From: Prevotella sp. | Lineage (GTDB): Bacteria > Bacteroidota > Bacteroidia > Bacteroidales > Bacteroidaceae | NCBI GenBank assembly: GCA_022775105.1 | Contig: JALFIX010000070.1 | Location: forward strand, 1-64,000 | Length of the DNA stretch: 64,000 nt | Direction of reading: 5' to 3' | In this document: one piece after another, positions 18,046-26,812 of the stretch | Layout: each line of letters opens with the position of its first letter | How positions within the stretch are numbered: the stretch's first letter is position 1 | Translations under genes and position numbers: made by a program | Notes under the pieces: generated by a model | What the model was told of the DNA's origin: nothing | What the model saw: the letters and a program-made list of their open reading frames with translations, nothing else | Database searches by the model: none

Positions 18046-19854
18046 ATTATCTTCATACATCTTGTCAATCTCCTCCCTGTAGTTCTCGTGGATTACCCTT
18101 CGCTTGAGTTTGAGGGTGTTTGTCAGCTCACCGTTTTCCATGCTGAAATGATGGGGGATGAGAGTGAAACGCTTTATCTGCTCATAATGAGCGAGTTGCT
18201 GCTGTAGGGTTTCTATGCGCTCACCTATCATATCATTCACCTTGGGGTTGGCACAGAGATCCTCACGGCTCTCAAACGGGATGTTATGTTTGCGGGCATA
18301 TTCCTCAAGAAGGCGGTATTCGGGAATTATCAGTGCCGACACAAACTTGCGCTGGTCGGCAATGATGGCAATCTGGTCGATATACTTGTCAACGAGCAAT
18401 AGCGACTCAATCATCTGTGGGGCGATATACTTTCCGTTGGATGTCTTGAAGAGGTCCTTTATGCGCTCAGTGAGATAAAGCTCTCCGTCCTTCACGTATC
18501 CGCAGTCACCGGTGCGGAAATATCCTTCGGGAGTGAATGTGGTCTCGTTGAGGTCGGGACGGTTGTAATATCCCTTGGTGATGGTCTTGCCCTTGAGCAG
18601 CACCTCACCCTCTTCGCTGATTTTCACATCCACCACATCGAGCGGTCTTCCCACCGAACCAATGGTGAACACCTCATCAAGCCGGTCGCACGACACTGTG
18701 GCAAGGCTCTCGGTCAATCCATATCCCACCACCATGTTCAGGCCGATGGAATGCACAAATTCCTCAACGTATGCCGACACCGTTGCACCAGCTGTTGGGA
18801 AGATATTGGGATTGGTCAGTCCCAACTCCTTGCGCACTATACTGAACAATGTCTTGTTGATGGCCTCATATTCCAGATGAAGCATCAACGGCGGACGCTT
18901 TCCGCGGCTTATATATTCGATGTTGTGCTTGCGTCCCACGGCAAGCGCGTTGTGGAAAATCTTTCGCTGGAGGGCACTCGCATTGTCAATCTTCTCCATC
19001 ACGCCCGTATAAACCTTCTCCCAGAATCTCGGTACAGCCGACATGCTTGTGGGATGAGTCTCGCGCATCGACTGCTGCACCTCCTGCGGATAGGTGTTCA
19101 CAATCATCCTTGCTCCCACCGACATTCCGAGCAACATCCAGCCCTTCTCGAAGATATGCGCAAAGGGCAGGAAGTTGAGCACACGGTCGTTCTCGCCCAC
19201 CGGCACTGCCCTTTGGTTGGCCTCCAGTGCGGCATAGTATTGCCCGTGACTGAGCATGACGCCCTTGCTGTCGCCTGTCGTACCACTTGTATATAATATG
19301 TTTGCAAGGTCGTCCATCGTTGCCTCAGCCTGAAGCTTGTCCACCTCAGTCTGTCGTGGGAGACCCTCACCTAATTTCAGGAAGTCGTCGAAATACAATG
19401 CATTTGGGTCGTGACTGCTGATGCGCACAGTCTTGTCGAAGATGATGATGCGCTCCAATGTCGGGCAAAGCGCGAATATCCTGTGCGCCTTGTCATACTG
19501 GTCCTGTTCGCCCACGAAGAGAAACCTCACCTGTGCATCATTCACCATAAACTGAATCTGCTGTTCGCTGCTTGTGGCATAGAACGGAATCGTCACAGCC
19601 CTTACACCCCATGCGCCGAAGTCGCAAAACAGATATTGCGCACTGTTGTTTGAGAAGATGCCGATGTTCTCCTGCACCTTCACCCCGAGATTGAGCAATG
19701 CGTTAGACACTTGCCTTACCGTTGCCGAGAGTTGGTTCCACGACAAAGACTTCCACTCAGAACCTCCAAATTCCTTGTAGATAATCTCCTCACGGTCGCC
19801 ATAATTCTTGGCTTGCTCATGCACCAAAACCGATAGATGACAATTCACTTTCAT
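18043..19854 (-). CDS. Long-chain acyl-CoA ligase (AMP-binding)
   Basis: This 603-residue ANL-superfamily enzyme activates fatty acids to acyl-CoA through an acyl-adenylate. The P-loop-like motif is NILYTSGTTGDSKGVMLSHG (about residues 186-205). FLPFAHIFEKG, VGYGLTESLA, YFRTGDCG and the C-terminal SNGKYIAPQMIE lid motif are all present. Length fits the FadD15-like long-chain group. A TATTTTTG box (complement of 19879-19886) with CAA (TTG on the coding strand) 19 nt further upstream gives a likely promoter. The stop codon lies at the edge of repeat copy B. Confidence 0.93.
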   Translation of the reverse strand: MKVNCHLSVLVHEQAKNYGDREEIIYKEFGGSEWKSLSWNQLSATVRQVSNALLNLGVKVQENIGIFSNNSAQYLFCDFGAWGVRAVTIPFYATSSEQQIQFMVNDAQVRFLFVGEQDQYDKAHRIFALCPTLERIIIFDKTVRISSHDPNALYFDDFLKLGEGLPRQTEVDKLQAEATMDDLANILYTSGTTGDSKGVMLSHGQYYAALEANQRAVPVGENDRVLNFLPFAHIFEKGWMLLGMSVGARMIVNTYPQEVQQSMRETHPTSMSAVPRFWEKVYTGVMEKIDNASALQRKIFHNALAVGRKHNIEYISRGKRPPLMLHLEYEAINKTLFSIVRKELGLTNPNIFPTAGATVSAYVEEFVHSIGLNMVVGYGLTESLATVSCDRLDEVFTIGSVGRPLDVVDVKISEEGEVLLKGKTITKGYYNRPDLNETTFTPEGYFRTGDCGYVKDGELYLTERIKDLFKTSNGKYIAPQMIESLLLVDKYIDQIAIIADQRKFVSALIIPEYRLLEEYARKHNIPFESREDLCANPKVNDMIGERIETLQQQLAHYEQIKRFTLIPHHFSMENGELTNTLKLKRRVIHENYREEIDKMYEDN

Positions 19855-19959
19855 CGCTGTATATTTAAAAATTTAATGCAAAAATACAAAATCTTATGCA
19901 AACTACAAAACAATTTGCAAGAATATTTTGTTTTAGGGCAAAATTTTCCATACTTTCTT

Positions 19960-19989
19960 TTGTATTTCGGGCATTTTTGTATAACTTTG
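19960..19989 (+). promoter_or_regulatory. Promoter of the M20 gene
   Basis: TTG (19960-19962), 19 nt, TAACTTTG (19982-19989), 16 nt before the ATG at 20006. This short spacing implies a very short 5' leader. Confidence 0.7.
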
Positions 19990-20005
19990 TCCCAAAATTG
20001 TAACT

Positions 20006-21073
20006 ATGAACATGAATTACGACAATTATACCGACAAGGCCGTGGCACTGTTGAGCCGGCTGATATCCACATCGTCGGTGAGCCGTGACGAGAAATCGGC
20101 AGCCGACATTATGCAGGAATATATCAGCGGGATGGGATTCGAGGCTCATCGTGAGGCCAACAACGTGTGGGCTTTGTGCCATGATTTCGACGAAGGCAAG
20201 CCCACCGTCCTGCTCAATGCCCATATTGACACCGTGAAACCGGCTGCCACATGGACTCGCGACCCATTCAAGCCTGAGATTGACGACGGAAAGCTTTATG
20301 GCTTGGGAAGTAATGACTGTGGCGGGGGATTGGTGTCTCTGCTTCAGGTGTTTGGGATTCTCGACGGCCGCGAGAGCAACTACAATCTCGTGTATCTCGC
20401 CTCAGCCGAGGAGGAGGTGTCGGGAAAGAACGGTTTTGAGCGCGCACTTCCATTGTTGCCGATTATAGATGTGGCGATAGTGGGCGAGCCTACGGGTATG
20501 CAGCCTGCCATAGCCGAGAAGGGGTTGATGGTGGTGGATTGCTTTGCCCACGGCAAGACGGGTCATGCCGCTCGCGACGAGGGAGTGAACGCCTTGTATA
20601 TCGCCATGGATGATATTGCATGGATTCGCAAGCATAAGTTCAAAAAAGTCAGTGAATTGCTTGGTCCCACCAAGATGACTGTCACCATCATCAACTCTGG
20701 CACCCAGCACAATGTCATTCCCGACCAATGCGAGTTCACCATCGACATCCGCACCAACGAGTTCTATCGCAACGAGTTTGTACTGTCGCATCTGCAGAAG
20801 CATCTTAAGAGTGACTGTCGGGCTCGCTCCTTCCGCCTCAGTTCGTCTAGGATTGACCCCGGGCATCCTATCGTCAGGCGTTGTGTGTCGATGGGCATGA
20901 ATCCCTTCGGCTCCCCCACACTCTCCGACCAGGCCCTGATGCCGTTTCCCTCGCTGAAACTCGGTCCTGGGGAGTCATCACGCTCCCATTCTGCCGACGA
21001 ATATATATGTATATCCGAAATCCGCAGTGCCATAGAGACTTATGTCTCGCTGCTTGAGGGATTGGAGATGTGA
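20006..21073 (+). CDS. M20 family deacylase (ArgE-like)
   Basis: This 355-residue cytosolic zinc aminoacylase has the M20 motifs: NAHIDTVKP (first metal His/Asp), GSNDCGGG (bridging Asp), SAEEEVSG (catalytic Glu), GEPTGM and a C-terminal SRSHSADEY (metal His). In Bacteroidota this family supplies the arginine pathway deacylase. Because these bacteria use N-succinylated intermediates with the SOTCase-type ArgF', an N-acyl-citrulline or -ornithine substrate is plausible, but other peptidase roles cannot be excluded. No arginine genes are adjacent. Confidence 0.82.
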   Translation: MNMNYDNYTDKAVALLSRLISTSSVSRDEKSAADIMQEYISGMGFEAHREANNVWALCHDFDEGKPTVLLNAHIDTVKPAATWTRDPFKPEIDDGKLYGLGSNDCGGGLVSLLQVFGILDGRESNYNLVYLASAEEEVSGKNGFERALPLLPIIDVAIVGEPTGMQPAIAEKGLMVVDCFAHGKTGHAARDEGVNALYIAMDDIAWIRKHKFKKVSELLGPTKMTVTIINSGTQHNVIPDQCEFTIDIRTNEFYRNEFVLSHLQKHLKSDCRARSFRLSSSRIDPGHPIVRRCVSMGMNPFGSPTLSDQALMPFPSLKLGPGESSRSHSADEYICISEIRSAIETYVSLLEGLEM

Positions 21074-21106
21074 ATTGGAGGAGTTTATTCAGTGAATGCT
21101 TGAAAT

Positions 21107-21290
21107 AAAACACAAAGACACAAAGGAAGGAGGATATTTTTTAGATACAAAGACAACAAGCGACTTAAAAGTCGCCACAAAGCCTTCGGATGAAAAACTT
21201 TGTGGACTTTGTAAGCAGTTTTGCTGCTCTCTGTATCTTCCGTCAGCGAAAAATGAACTTTGTTTCTTTGTGTCTTTGTGTTCAAAATAA
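21107..21290. repeat. ACACAAAG-type concentric inverted repeats
   Basis: ACACAAAGACACAAAGG at the left is mirrored by CTTTGTGTCTTTGTGT at the right. Nested inside are GCGACTTaaAAGTCGC and CCACAAAG/CTTTGTGG. The whole gap between the M20 and PL26-like genes could fold as one long hairpin with side loops. The track's upstream start for the PL26-like gene reads through this repeat and is artefactual. Confidence 0.75.
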
Positions 21291-21300
21291 AAAACGATAT

Positions 21301-24204
21301 ATGAAAAAACTGCTTTTGACCTGTTTACTATTGACAATCAGCATCCTCGCCAATGCCAAGGGCGAATGGTGGACGGAGGCTGAGGACGCTTCATCCACGG
21401 TGACCACCAAGGACGGAGTGACCACCATCATCGCGCCCAAGGGACTCACCCTATGGAACAAAAACAAGATGACGGGCAACACCATCATCGAATATGACGC
21501 ACGTATCGTCTCCGACCCACAGTTCCGCAACGACAAGGGCGAAATCCGCATCAGCGACCTCAACTGCTTCTGGATGGCTGACAAATGCGGAGGATATGGA
21601 GGCAAGTTCGCAAATAACTATGCCCTGAAGATGTATTATATGGGATATGGCGGCAATTGGAACACCACCACACGATTCCGTCGCTACACCGGTTATGCAC
21701 CCACGGTGGAAGAGGAATGGCTGAAGCCCATCATCCTGCGCGAATACACCGATGCCGATCATCTCATCAAGGCCGACCACTGGTATCACATCCGACTGGA
21801 GGCTATCGACGGAAGGGTGAGATATATCATCGACGGAGAATGTCTGGTGGATTATATCGACCCGCACCCGCTCAAAAGCGGATATTTCGGATTCCGCACA
21901 ACCCTCGCACATGCCGAGATGAAAAACTTCACCTATTCCTGCGTCAATCCCGACAATGGCGGCATCACCCTCAAATGGATTGGCGGCAAGGGACAAGGGG
22001 CGGTCACCTTTGGAGTGCCCTTCGACCAAGGGGAGATTAACGGCCGCAACAATGCCTTCATGCTGAAAACCGACAAGGGCGAGAGCATCAACTTCGAGAC
22101 CCGCACTCTTGCCTCATGGCCCGACGGCAGCTGCAAGTGGCAGGCTTTCACTGCCGTCATTCCGCAAGACGTTGACTCATGTGTTCTTTCTGTGGATTTT
22201 GATTACTCTCAACGCAGGCCGCAGGCGAGACGCCTGCGCTCCCAGAGGCATCCGCATCAAAACAAGGTTGGAAAGGGAATTTGCGATGTCGAGGGCATCA
22301 TCCCCCCGTTCTCCGTCACCCTCAATCATAAGACATCTCCAATTAGAAAGCATATCATTGAGCGTCAGGGATATATCAGCACTGTGCATAAATACACCGG
22401 CGACAACTTCATAATCCGTGCATATACATATCGCGGAAGCAGACAGGTGACATTCGTGCATACACTGCTCGTTGACAGCACTCTCAACAAAGAGGGACTC
22501 AACGAACTGTCAATCCACTTCAAGGTGCCCATGCACGGTGAGGCTTACGAGAGATACGTCCAATTTGACGACCGCACACCGATGTCAGTGCAACCGCTTA
22601 TTGCCCGACGTCCCATCGACATGGAAAGGAAAGACCCCAACACGCTTCACGCCCTCCGGCATATCGCGAAATGGGACGGATTCCGCCTCAGCCAACTCTC
22701 GCCCAACGGCTATTCCATCCGTAAGCGCGCCACAAGCCTTAACCCATGGATTGGCACCATCGAGGGCACGAGAAGCAACGGGCGCATGGAGATTGGCGAC
22801 AGCACATCCGCAACGGTTTTCCGCCTGAAGGATTTTTGGCAAAGCTATCCCTCCACACTGCAAGTAGATAACGCGAGGGGCGATTCAGCCACAGTCACCG
22901 TCTCGCTCTACTCCCCCGAGGCCGAGGCATACAGTTTCGCCCATTACGACACCATCGCCCACTCGCTCGAATCCTCCTACGAGGACGTGCAACCGGGGAT
23001 GAGCATTGCATGGGGCATAGCGCGCACGAGTACATTATATATAAATCCCGACTCCGACGAGGAGAGCATCCTGCTGCCCACTCCAGCCTATCTCCACCGC
23101 AAGAGGGCTTTCGGCATCTGGAGTCTGCCTGTAAGGGAGAACAGTCGCGACTCGCTCGTGGAGGGCACTCTCGACGGCATCATGGACTTCTACGAAAGGG
23201 AGATTGAGCGAAACGGATGGTATGGATTCTTCAACTATGGAGACGTGATGCACGGATATGACGCAAGTCGCGACCAATGGCGGTATGACGTGGGAGGATA
23301 TGCCTGGGACAACACCGAGCTGGCTTCGCCCTCGATGTTCTGGTATCAGTTCCTGCGCACTGCCGACCGCCGTATATGGCGTATGGCGGAGGCGATGACC
23401 CGACATTGCTCCGAGGTTGACACTTATCACGCTGGACCTCATGCGGGACTTGGAAGCCGTCATAATGTGGTGCATTGGGGATGTGGAGCCAAGGAGTCGC
23501 GAATCAGTGAGGCTTGGTGGAACAGGTTTATGTATTATCTCACAGCCGACGAGCGTCTTGGCGACATCATGCACGAGGTGGCTGATGCCGACACCTTATT
23601 ATATACTCTCGACCCCATGCGTCTCGCACAACCACGGGAGAAATACCCGTGTTCGGCTCCCGCACGACTGAGGATAGGTCCCGACTGGGTGGGGTATGCC
23701 TCCAACTGGCTCACTGAATGGGAGCGCACGGGAAATCTGAAATATCGCGACAAACTGCTAGCCGGCATGAACTCCATAGTCAGTCTGCCCAATCATTTCT
23801 TCCAGGGTCCGATGGCTTTGGGATATGACCCATCCACAGGCATCATCTCCACCGACATGCCCGATGAGCAGACCACCAATCATCTCATGCCCATCATGGG
23901 AGGATTCGAGCTAATCAACGAGCTTCAGCTGTCGATAGACAATCCTCAGTTCTTCTATCTTTGGCGCATACACAACAGCCAATACAAGGAGAAGGCATTC
24001 GAGATAAAGCGCAACAAGTTCAGGATTCCGCGCCTGCAGGCTTATGCCGCATGGCAGGGGAACGCCCCCACCGCCAAGGCAGCCTGGGCGAGTCTCCTGG
24101 GCAATCTCCCCCTCGCGCCCAAGCCAACGCTATGGACAAACGATTGCGCCACATGGACCATGGACGCGATATTCATGCAGGAGACACTGAGGAATTGGAA
24201 GTAA
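21301..24204 (+). CDS. PcRGLX/YetA-like (PL26-type) exo-rhamnogalacturonan lyase, exported
   Basis: I start it at ATG 21301 (MKKLLLTCLLLTISILANA, a signal peptide) rather than 21190, which runs through an intergenic repeat; this gives about 967 residues. Residues 20-215 look like a concanavalin-type module (DUF6250-like: WTEAEDASSTV, LNCFWMADK, YGFRTTLAHAEMKNFTYS-type end). From about residue 220 (GGITLKWIGGKGQGAVTFGV) it follows the PcRGLX/YetA three-domain plan with a toroid rich in Trp/Tyr/His (GYAWDNTELASP, HAGPHAGLGSRHNVVHW). It probably trims unsaturated disaccharides from rhamnogalacturonan I. A REP-like repeat is inserted in frame near residue 300. GH105 follows downstream. Confidence 0.8.
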   Translation: MKKLLLTCLLLTISILANAKGEWWTEAEDASSTVTTKDGVTTIIAPKGLTLWNKNKMTGNTIIEYDARIVSDPQFRNDKGEIRISDLNCFWMADKCGGYGGKFANNYALKMYYMGYGGNWNTTTRFRRYTGYAPTVEEEWLKPIILREYTDADHLIKADHWYHIRLEAIDGRVRYIIDGECLVDYIDPHPLKSGYFGFRTTLAHAEMKNFTYSCVNPDNGGITLKWIGGKGQGAVTFGVPFDQGEINGRNNAFMLKTDKGESINFETRTLASWPDGSCKWQAFTAVIPQDVDSCVLSVDFDYSQRRPQARRLRSQRHPHQNKVGKGICDVEGIIPPFSVTLNHKTSPIRKHIIERQGYISTVHKYTGDNFIIRAYTYRGSRQVTFVHTLLVDSTLNKEGLNELSIHFKVPMHGEAYERYVQFDDRTPMSVQPLIARRPIDMERKDPNTLHALRHIAKWDGFRLSQLSPNGYSIRKRATSLNPWIGTIEGTRSNGRMEIGDSTSATVFRLKDFWQSYPSTLQVDNARGDSATVTVSLYSPEAEAYSFAHYDTIAHSLESSYEDVQPGMSIAWGIARTSTLYINPDSDEESILLPTPAYLHRKRAFGIWSLPVRENSRDSLVEGTLDGIMDFYEREIERNGWYGFFNYGDVMHGYDASRDQWRYDVGGYAWDNTELASPSMFWYQFLRTADRRIWRMAEAMTRHCSEVDTYHAGPHAGLGSRHNVVHWGCGAKESRISEAWWNRFMYYLTADERLGDIMHEVADADTLLYTLDPMRLAQPREKYPCSAPARLRIGPDWVGYASNWLTEWERTGNLKYRDKLLAGMNSIVSLPNHFFQGPMALGYDPSTGIISTDMPDEQTTNHLMPIMGGFELINELQLSIDNPQFFYLWRIHNSQYKEKAFEIKRNKFRIPRLQAYAAWQGNAPTAKAAWASLLGNLPLAPKPTLWTNDCATWTMDAIFMQETLRNWK
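22195..22255 (+). repeat. REP-like palindromic element inside a coding sequence
   Basis: A 61-bp stretch with the palindrome GCAGGCGAGACGCCTGC matches 26055-26115 at 59 of 61 bases by eye. Here it lies in frame within the PL26-like gene and encodes an Arg/Gln-rich insert (FDYSQRRPQARRLRSQRHP) between two normal beta-sandwich segments. Confidence 0.9.
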
Positions 24205-24212
24205 GAGATTTT

Positions 24213-24349
24213 GGGAGTTAAAGGAGTTAAAGGAGTTATAAGGAGTTAAAGGACATATGTTTTGGCCTTAGGAACTCCAAATATAAAAGCTGGGCAAGAG
24301 ACTATTGTCTTTAACTCCTTTTAACTCCATTAACTCCATTAACTCCCCT
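24213..24349. repeat. GGAGTTAAA palindromic element, copy C
   Basis: Four GGAGTTA-type units, core GGACATATGTTTTGGCC...AGGAACTCC...GAGACTATTGTC, then TTTAACTCC-type units. It lies between the PL26-like and GH105 genes, both on the plus strand. It is inverted relative to copies A and B on the map but has the same orientation relative to transcription. Confidence 0.85.
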
Positions 24350-24368
24350 AAAAAAATATATAACACTT

Positions 24369-25688
24369 ATGAAAATAAAAAACACATATTTAGCAGCAAT
24401 TATGGCAGTCGCACCATTGGCGACATGCAATGCACAGACAGTAGTTAACGATGCCACCACACCGCTTCACCTGATGAAGCCGGCATATAAATACAACTAC
24501 GGAGTGCCTGACCGAAAAGACGTCAAGGCAAGTATCGACCGAGTTCTTAACTATCTCGACAAGTCCACCTTCGCCGAACTCGACGAGACGGGAAAGCACC
24601 TGCGCAAGGGCGACTTCCGGCTCACGTCCTACGAGTGGGGAGTCACCTATTCGGCCATGCTCAGGGCAGGCGAGACCACAGGCGATGAACGCTATACAAA
24701 ATATGCCATCGACCGCATGAACTTCCTCTGTGAGCAGGCCCCGAGATTCATCAAGATGAAGGAGAAAGGCGAGAAAATCGACAACCTCATGGAACAGGTG
24801 GTGTCGCCCGACGCCCTCGACGACTGTGGGGCCATCTGCTGTGCAATGCTCAAGGCAAAGGATGTCAAGGGCAAGAAAAACGAACATCTGTGGAATGAGC
24901 AGATAGCGAGATATTACGACTTCATCGCCAACAAGGAATATCGCTACACCGACGGCCAGTTTGCGCGCCTTCGTCCCGTGAAGAACACGGTGTGGCTCGA
25001 CGATATGTTCATGGGCATACCAGCCCTTGCCTTCAATGGCGACTGGAATGAGGCAGTGCGACAGTTCCGCCTGTTCCGCGAAAAGATGTGGGTGGGCGAG
25101 AAGTCGCTCTACCGCCACGGATGGACTCCCACAGAGTCAGGCTATCATCCGTCGTTCTTCTGGGGAAGGGCCAACGGATGGGCATTGCTCACGGCCTGCG
25201 AGTTGCTCGACGTGCGCGAGGACGGATATATCCTCGACTGTTTCAAGCAGCATCTCAACGGGCTTATGGCCTTGCAGTCGGCAGACGGAGCCTGGCACCA
25301 GTTGCTCGACCGCAACGACACTTATCCCGAAACCTCATGCACTGCCATTTATGCCTATTGTCTTGCCCATGCCATCAACAAGGGATGGATTGAGCCGGAG
25401 CCATACATCGGTCAGACTCTACTTGCCTGGAACTATGTGTCTGCCCACATCACCGACGGCGGTCAGGTGGAAGGCACATGCGTAGGCACGGGTCTCGCCT
25501 TCGATCCCGCATTTTATGCCTATCGTCCCGTTAACAACTATGCCGCCCACGGCTATGGTCCCGTGATATGGGCAGGAGCAGAGATATATGCCCTTCTCTC
25601 CACCCGTTGCATCAAGACCAACGACTGTGCCGTCCACTATTATCCCGTGGACCCCAAGACCGACGAGCCGATATTCTACGTGGAGTAA
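24369..25688 (+). CDS. GH105 unsaturated rhamnogalacturonyl hydrolase, exported
   Basis: This is a 439-residue protein with a signal peptide (MKIKNTYLAAIMAVAPLATC, cleavage near NAQ). The mature part is an (alpha/alpha)6 barrel of the GH88/GH105 type: SYEWGVTYSAML, LDDMFMGIPAL (catalytic Asp region), SGYHPSFFWGRANGWALL and GTGLAFDPAFYAYRP. Such enzymes hydrate and release the unsaturated galacturonosyl residue left by rhamnogalacturonan lyases. Pairing with the PL26-like lyase just upstream gives a two-step RG-I disaccharide pathway in the periplasm. Repeat C lies between the two genes. Confidence 0.88.
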   Translation: MKIKNTYLAAIMAVAPLATCNAQTVVNDATTPLHLMKPAYKYNYGVPDRKDVKASIDRVLNYLDKSTFAELDETGKHLRKGDFRLTSYEWGVTYSAMLRAGETTGDERYTKYAIDRMNFLCEQAPRFIKMKEKGEKIDNLMEQVVSPDALDDCGAICCAMLKAKDVKGKKNEHLWNEQIARYYDFIANKEYRYTDGQFARLRPVKNTVWLDDMFMGIPALAFNGDWNEAVRQFRLFREKMWVGEKSLYRHGWTPTESGYHPSFFWGRANGWALLTACELLDVREDGYILDCFKQHLNGLMALQSADGAWHQLLDRNDTYPETSCTAIYAYCLAHAINKGWIEPEPYIGQTLLAWNYVSAHITDGGQVEGTCVGTGLAFDPAFYAYRPVNNYAAHGYGPVIWAGAEIYALLSTRCIKTNDCAVHYYPVDPKTDEPIFYVE

Positions 25689-25797
25689 CCGGGGAAACCA
25701 AGGTAACCAAGGATAACACGAGTAATCAGGGATAGCCAAGGATAACCCAAGTAACCTGGGAAAACCGAGCAACCTGGGAAACCCAAGTGACTGGAGA
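25686..25797. repeat. Degenerate GGTAACC/GGATAACC tandem repeat
   Basis: About eleven loosely conserved 9-11-nt units (GGAAACCAA, GGTAACCAA, GGATAACAC, AGTAATCA, GGATAGCC and similar) follow directly after the GH105 stop codon. Nothing coding is visible. Confidence 0.7.
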
Positions 25798-25829
25798 AAC
25801 TATCAATAAAATTGTACATTTAAAAGAAA

Positions 25830-25890
25830 CGCCCTGAAAGGGCAAAAGCATTATAGTAGAAATGAATAACGCTTTTGCCCTTTCAGGGCG
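25830..25890. repeat. 20-bp perfect inverted repeat, CGCCCTGAAAGGGC type
   Basis: CGCCCTGAAAGGGCAAAAGC (25830-25849) and its exact complement (25871-25890) flank a 21-nt A/T-rich loop. It is followed by a smaller hairpin, CCCAGGGCGTTGCCCTGGG (25912-25930). It may act as a terminator for GH105, or it may be a mobile palindrome. Confidence 0.8.
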
Positions 25891-25974
25891 ATTAATAGCA
25901 ATCACATTCCCCAGGGCGTTGCCCTGGGCTAAGGGCTTTTGGGCTTTCAGCCCGAGAAAACCTTTCGATATGTA

Positions 25975-26125
25975 TGGTTGGGATGCGCAGCCTCTGGGAG
26001 CGTGGGCGTCTCGCCCGCGGCCTGTCGAGAAAGCATATTTTTTTCTCCTGCGATGATTTTGATTACTCTTTACGCAGGCCGCAGGCGAGACGCCTGCGCT
26101 CCCAGAGGCATCCGCGTCCCCAACC
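25975..26125. repeat. Inverted pair of REP-like elements
   Basis: The right half (26055-26115) is the near-identical partner of the repeat inside the PL26-like gene. The left half (about 25980-26024) carries the same motif inverted (CCTCTGGGAGCGTGGGCGTC). This head-to-head arrangement is typical of REP/BIME pairs. The 94-aa and 65-aa ORFs called here are by-products of the repeat. Confidence 0.8.
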
Positions 26126-26180
26126 ATACAGGTCGAAAAAGTTTCACGTCCGCAAAAACCATACAGGTTGAAAAAAAGTT

Positions 26181-26639
26181 TTACGTCACCCTGAACACAA
26201 TGCGGAAGGAACTCTCGTTATAGCTCGTGCTCGTGATGCGGAATGACCCTATCTCCCCCGTGGATTCCACATGCTGGCCTATACACGGACACACGTCATA
26301 GTCGCCGATTCTCACGAGTCGCAAGGTCTCGCTTGCGTCATCCGGCAACTTGTCGAGCTTGATTCCCTCGGGGATATTGTCCCGGGTGACGAACTCGTAA
26401 GTCACGGGCAGGTCGGCAGAAATCAGTTCATTGATTTTCCGCTCTATATCCGCAATCTGTTCCGCTGTCGGACATTCGGGCAAGTCAAAATTTATCTTGC
26501 TCTTCTTTCTCTCGATATGCGCATTCTTCGACCTCCCACATCCGAACATCCTCACCATAGTCTGGTTGAGCAGATGTTCGGCAGTGTGCGAGGGCCGGTG
26601 CTCACTCTTGTTATGCTCATTCAATACTGGTTGTTCCAT
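26181..26639 (-). CDS. AlaX-type alanyl-tRNA editing protein
   Basis: This 152-residue protein corresponds to the editing (second additional) domain shared by AlaRS and ThrRS. Zinc/editing motifs are visible as HTAEHLLNQ (HxxxH) and CPCIGQHV (CxxxH). Free-standing AlaX proteins hydrolyse mischarged Ser- or Gly-tRNA(Ala) in the cytosol. Its size fits the short AlaX-S type. A TAATTTTG box (complement of 26671-26678) lies about 30 nt upstream. The gene stands alone, divergent from the double histidine kinase. Confidence 0.88.
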   Translation of the reverse strand: MEQPVLNEHNKSEHRPSHTAEHLLNQTMVRMFGCGRSKNAHIERKKSKINFDLPECPTAEQIADIERKINELISADLPVTYEFVTRDNIPEGIKLDKLPDDASETLRLVRIGDYDVCPCIGQHVESTGEIGSFRITSTSYNESSFRIVFRVT

Positions 26640-26752
26640 AATCTCATATATAATCCTAACTAATCATTTGCAAAATTACTCATTTTTTCTTATATATCAA
26701 TCATATTTTCTGAAATATTGCAATTTTTTCAAAATATTATCGGAGATTTCGC

Positions 26753-26780
26753 TTGTTACTTGGAAAAAAATGTATTTTTG
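26753..26780 (+). promoter_or_regulatory. Promoter of the double histidine kinase
   Basis: TTG (26753-26755), 17 nt, TATTTTTG (26773-26780). It lies 32 nt before ATG 26813 and overlaps the track's longer start, which is therefore unlikely. Confidence 0.6.
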
Positions 26781-26812
26781 CACGCGAAAAGAATTGTAAC
26801 TCAAAGAGAAAA

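Noticed and set aside
21190-21300. N-terminal extension of the PL26-like protein as called by the ORF track
   Set aside because: It translates an ACACAAAG-type repeat; a good signal peptide begins at ATG 21301.
25939-26223. 94-aa plus-strand ORF in the repeat island
   Set aside because: Made entirely of REP-like repeat sequence and overlapping the AlaX 3' end.
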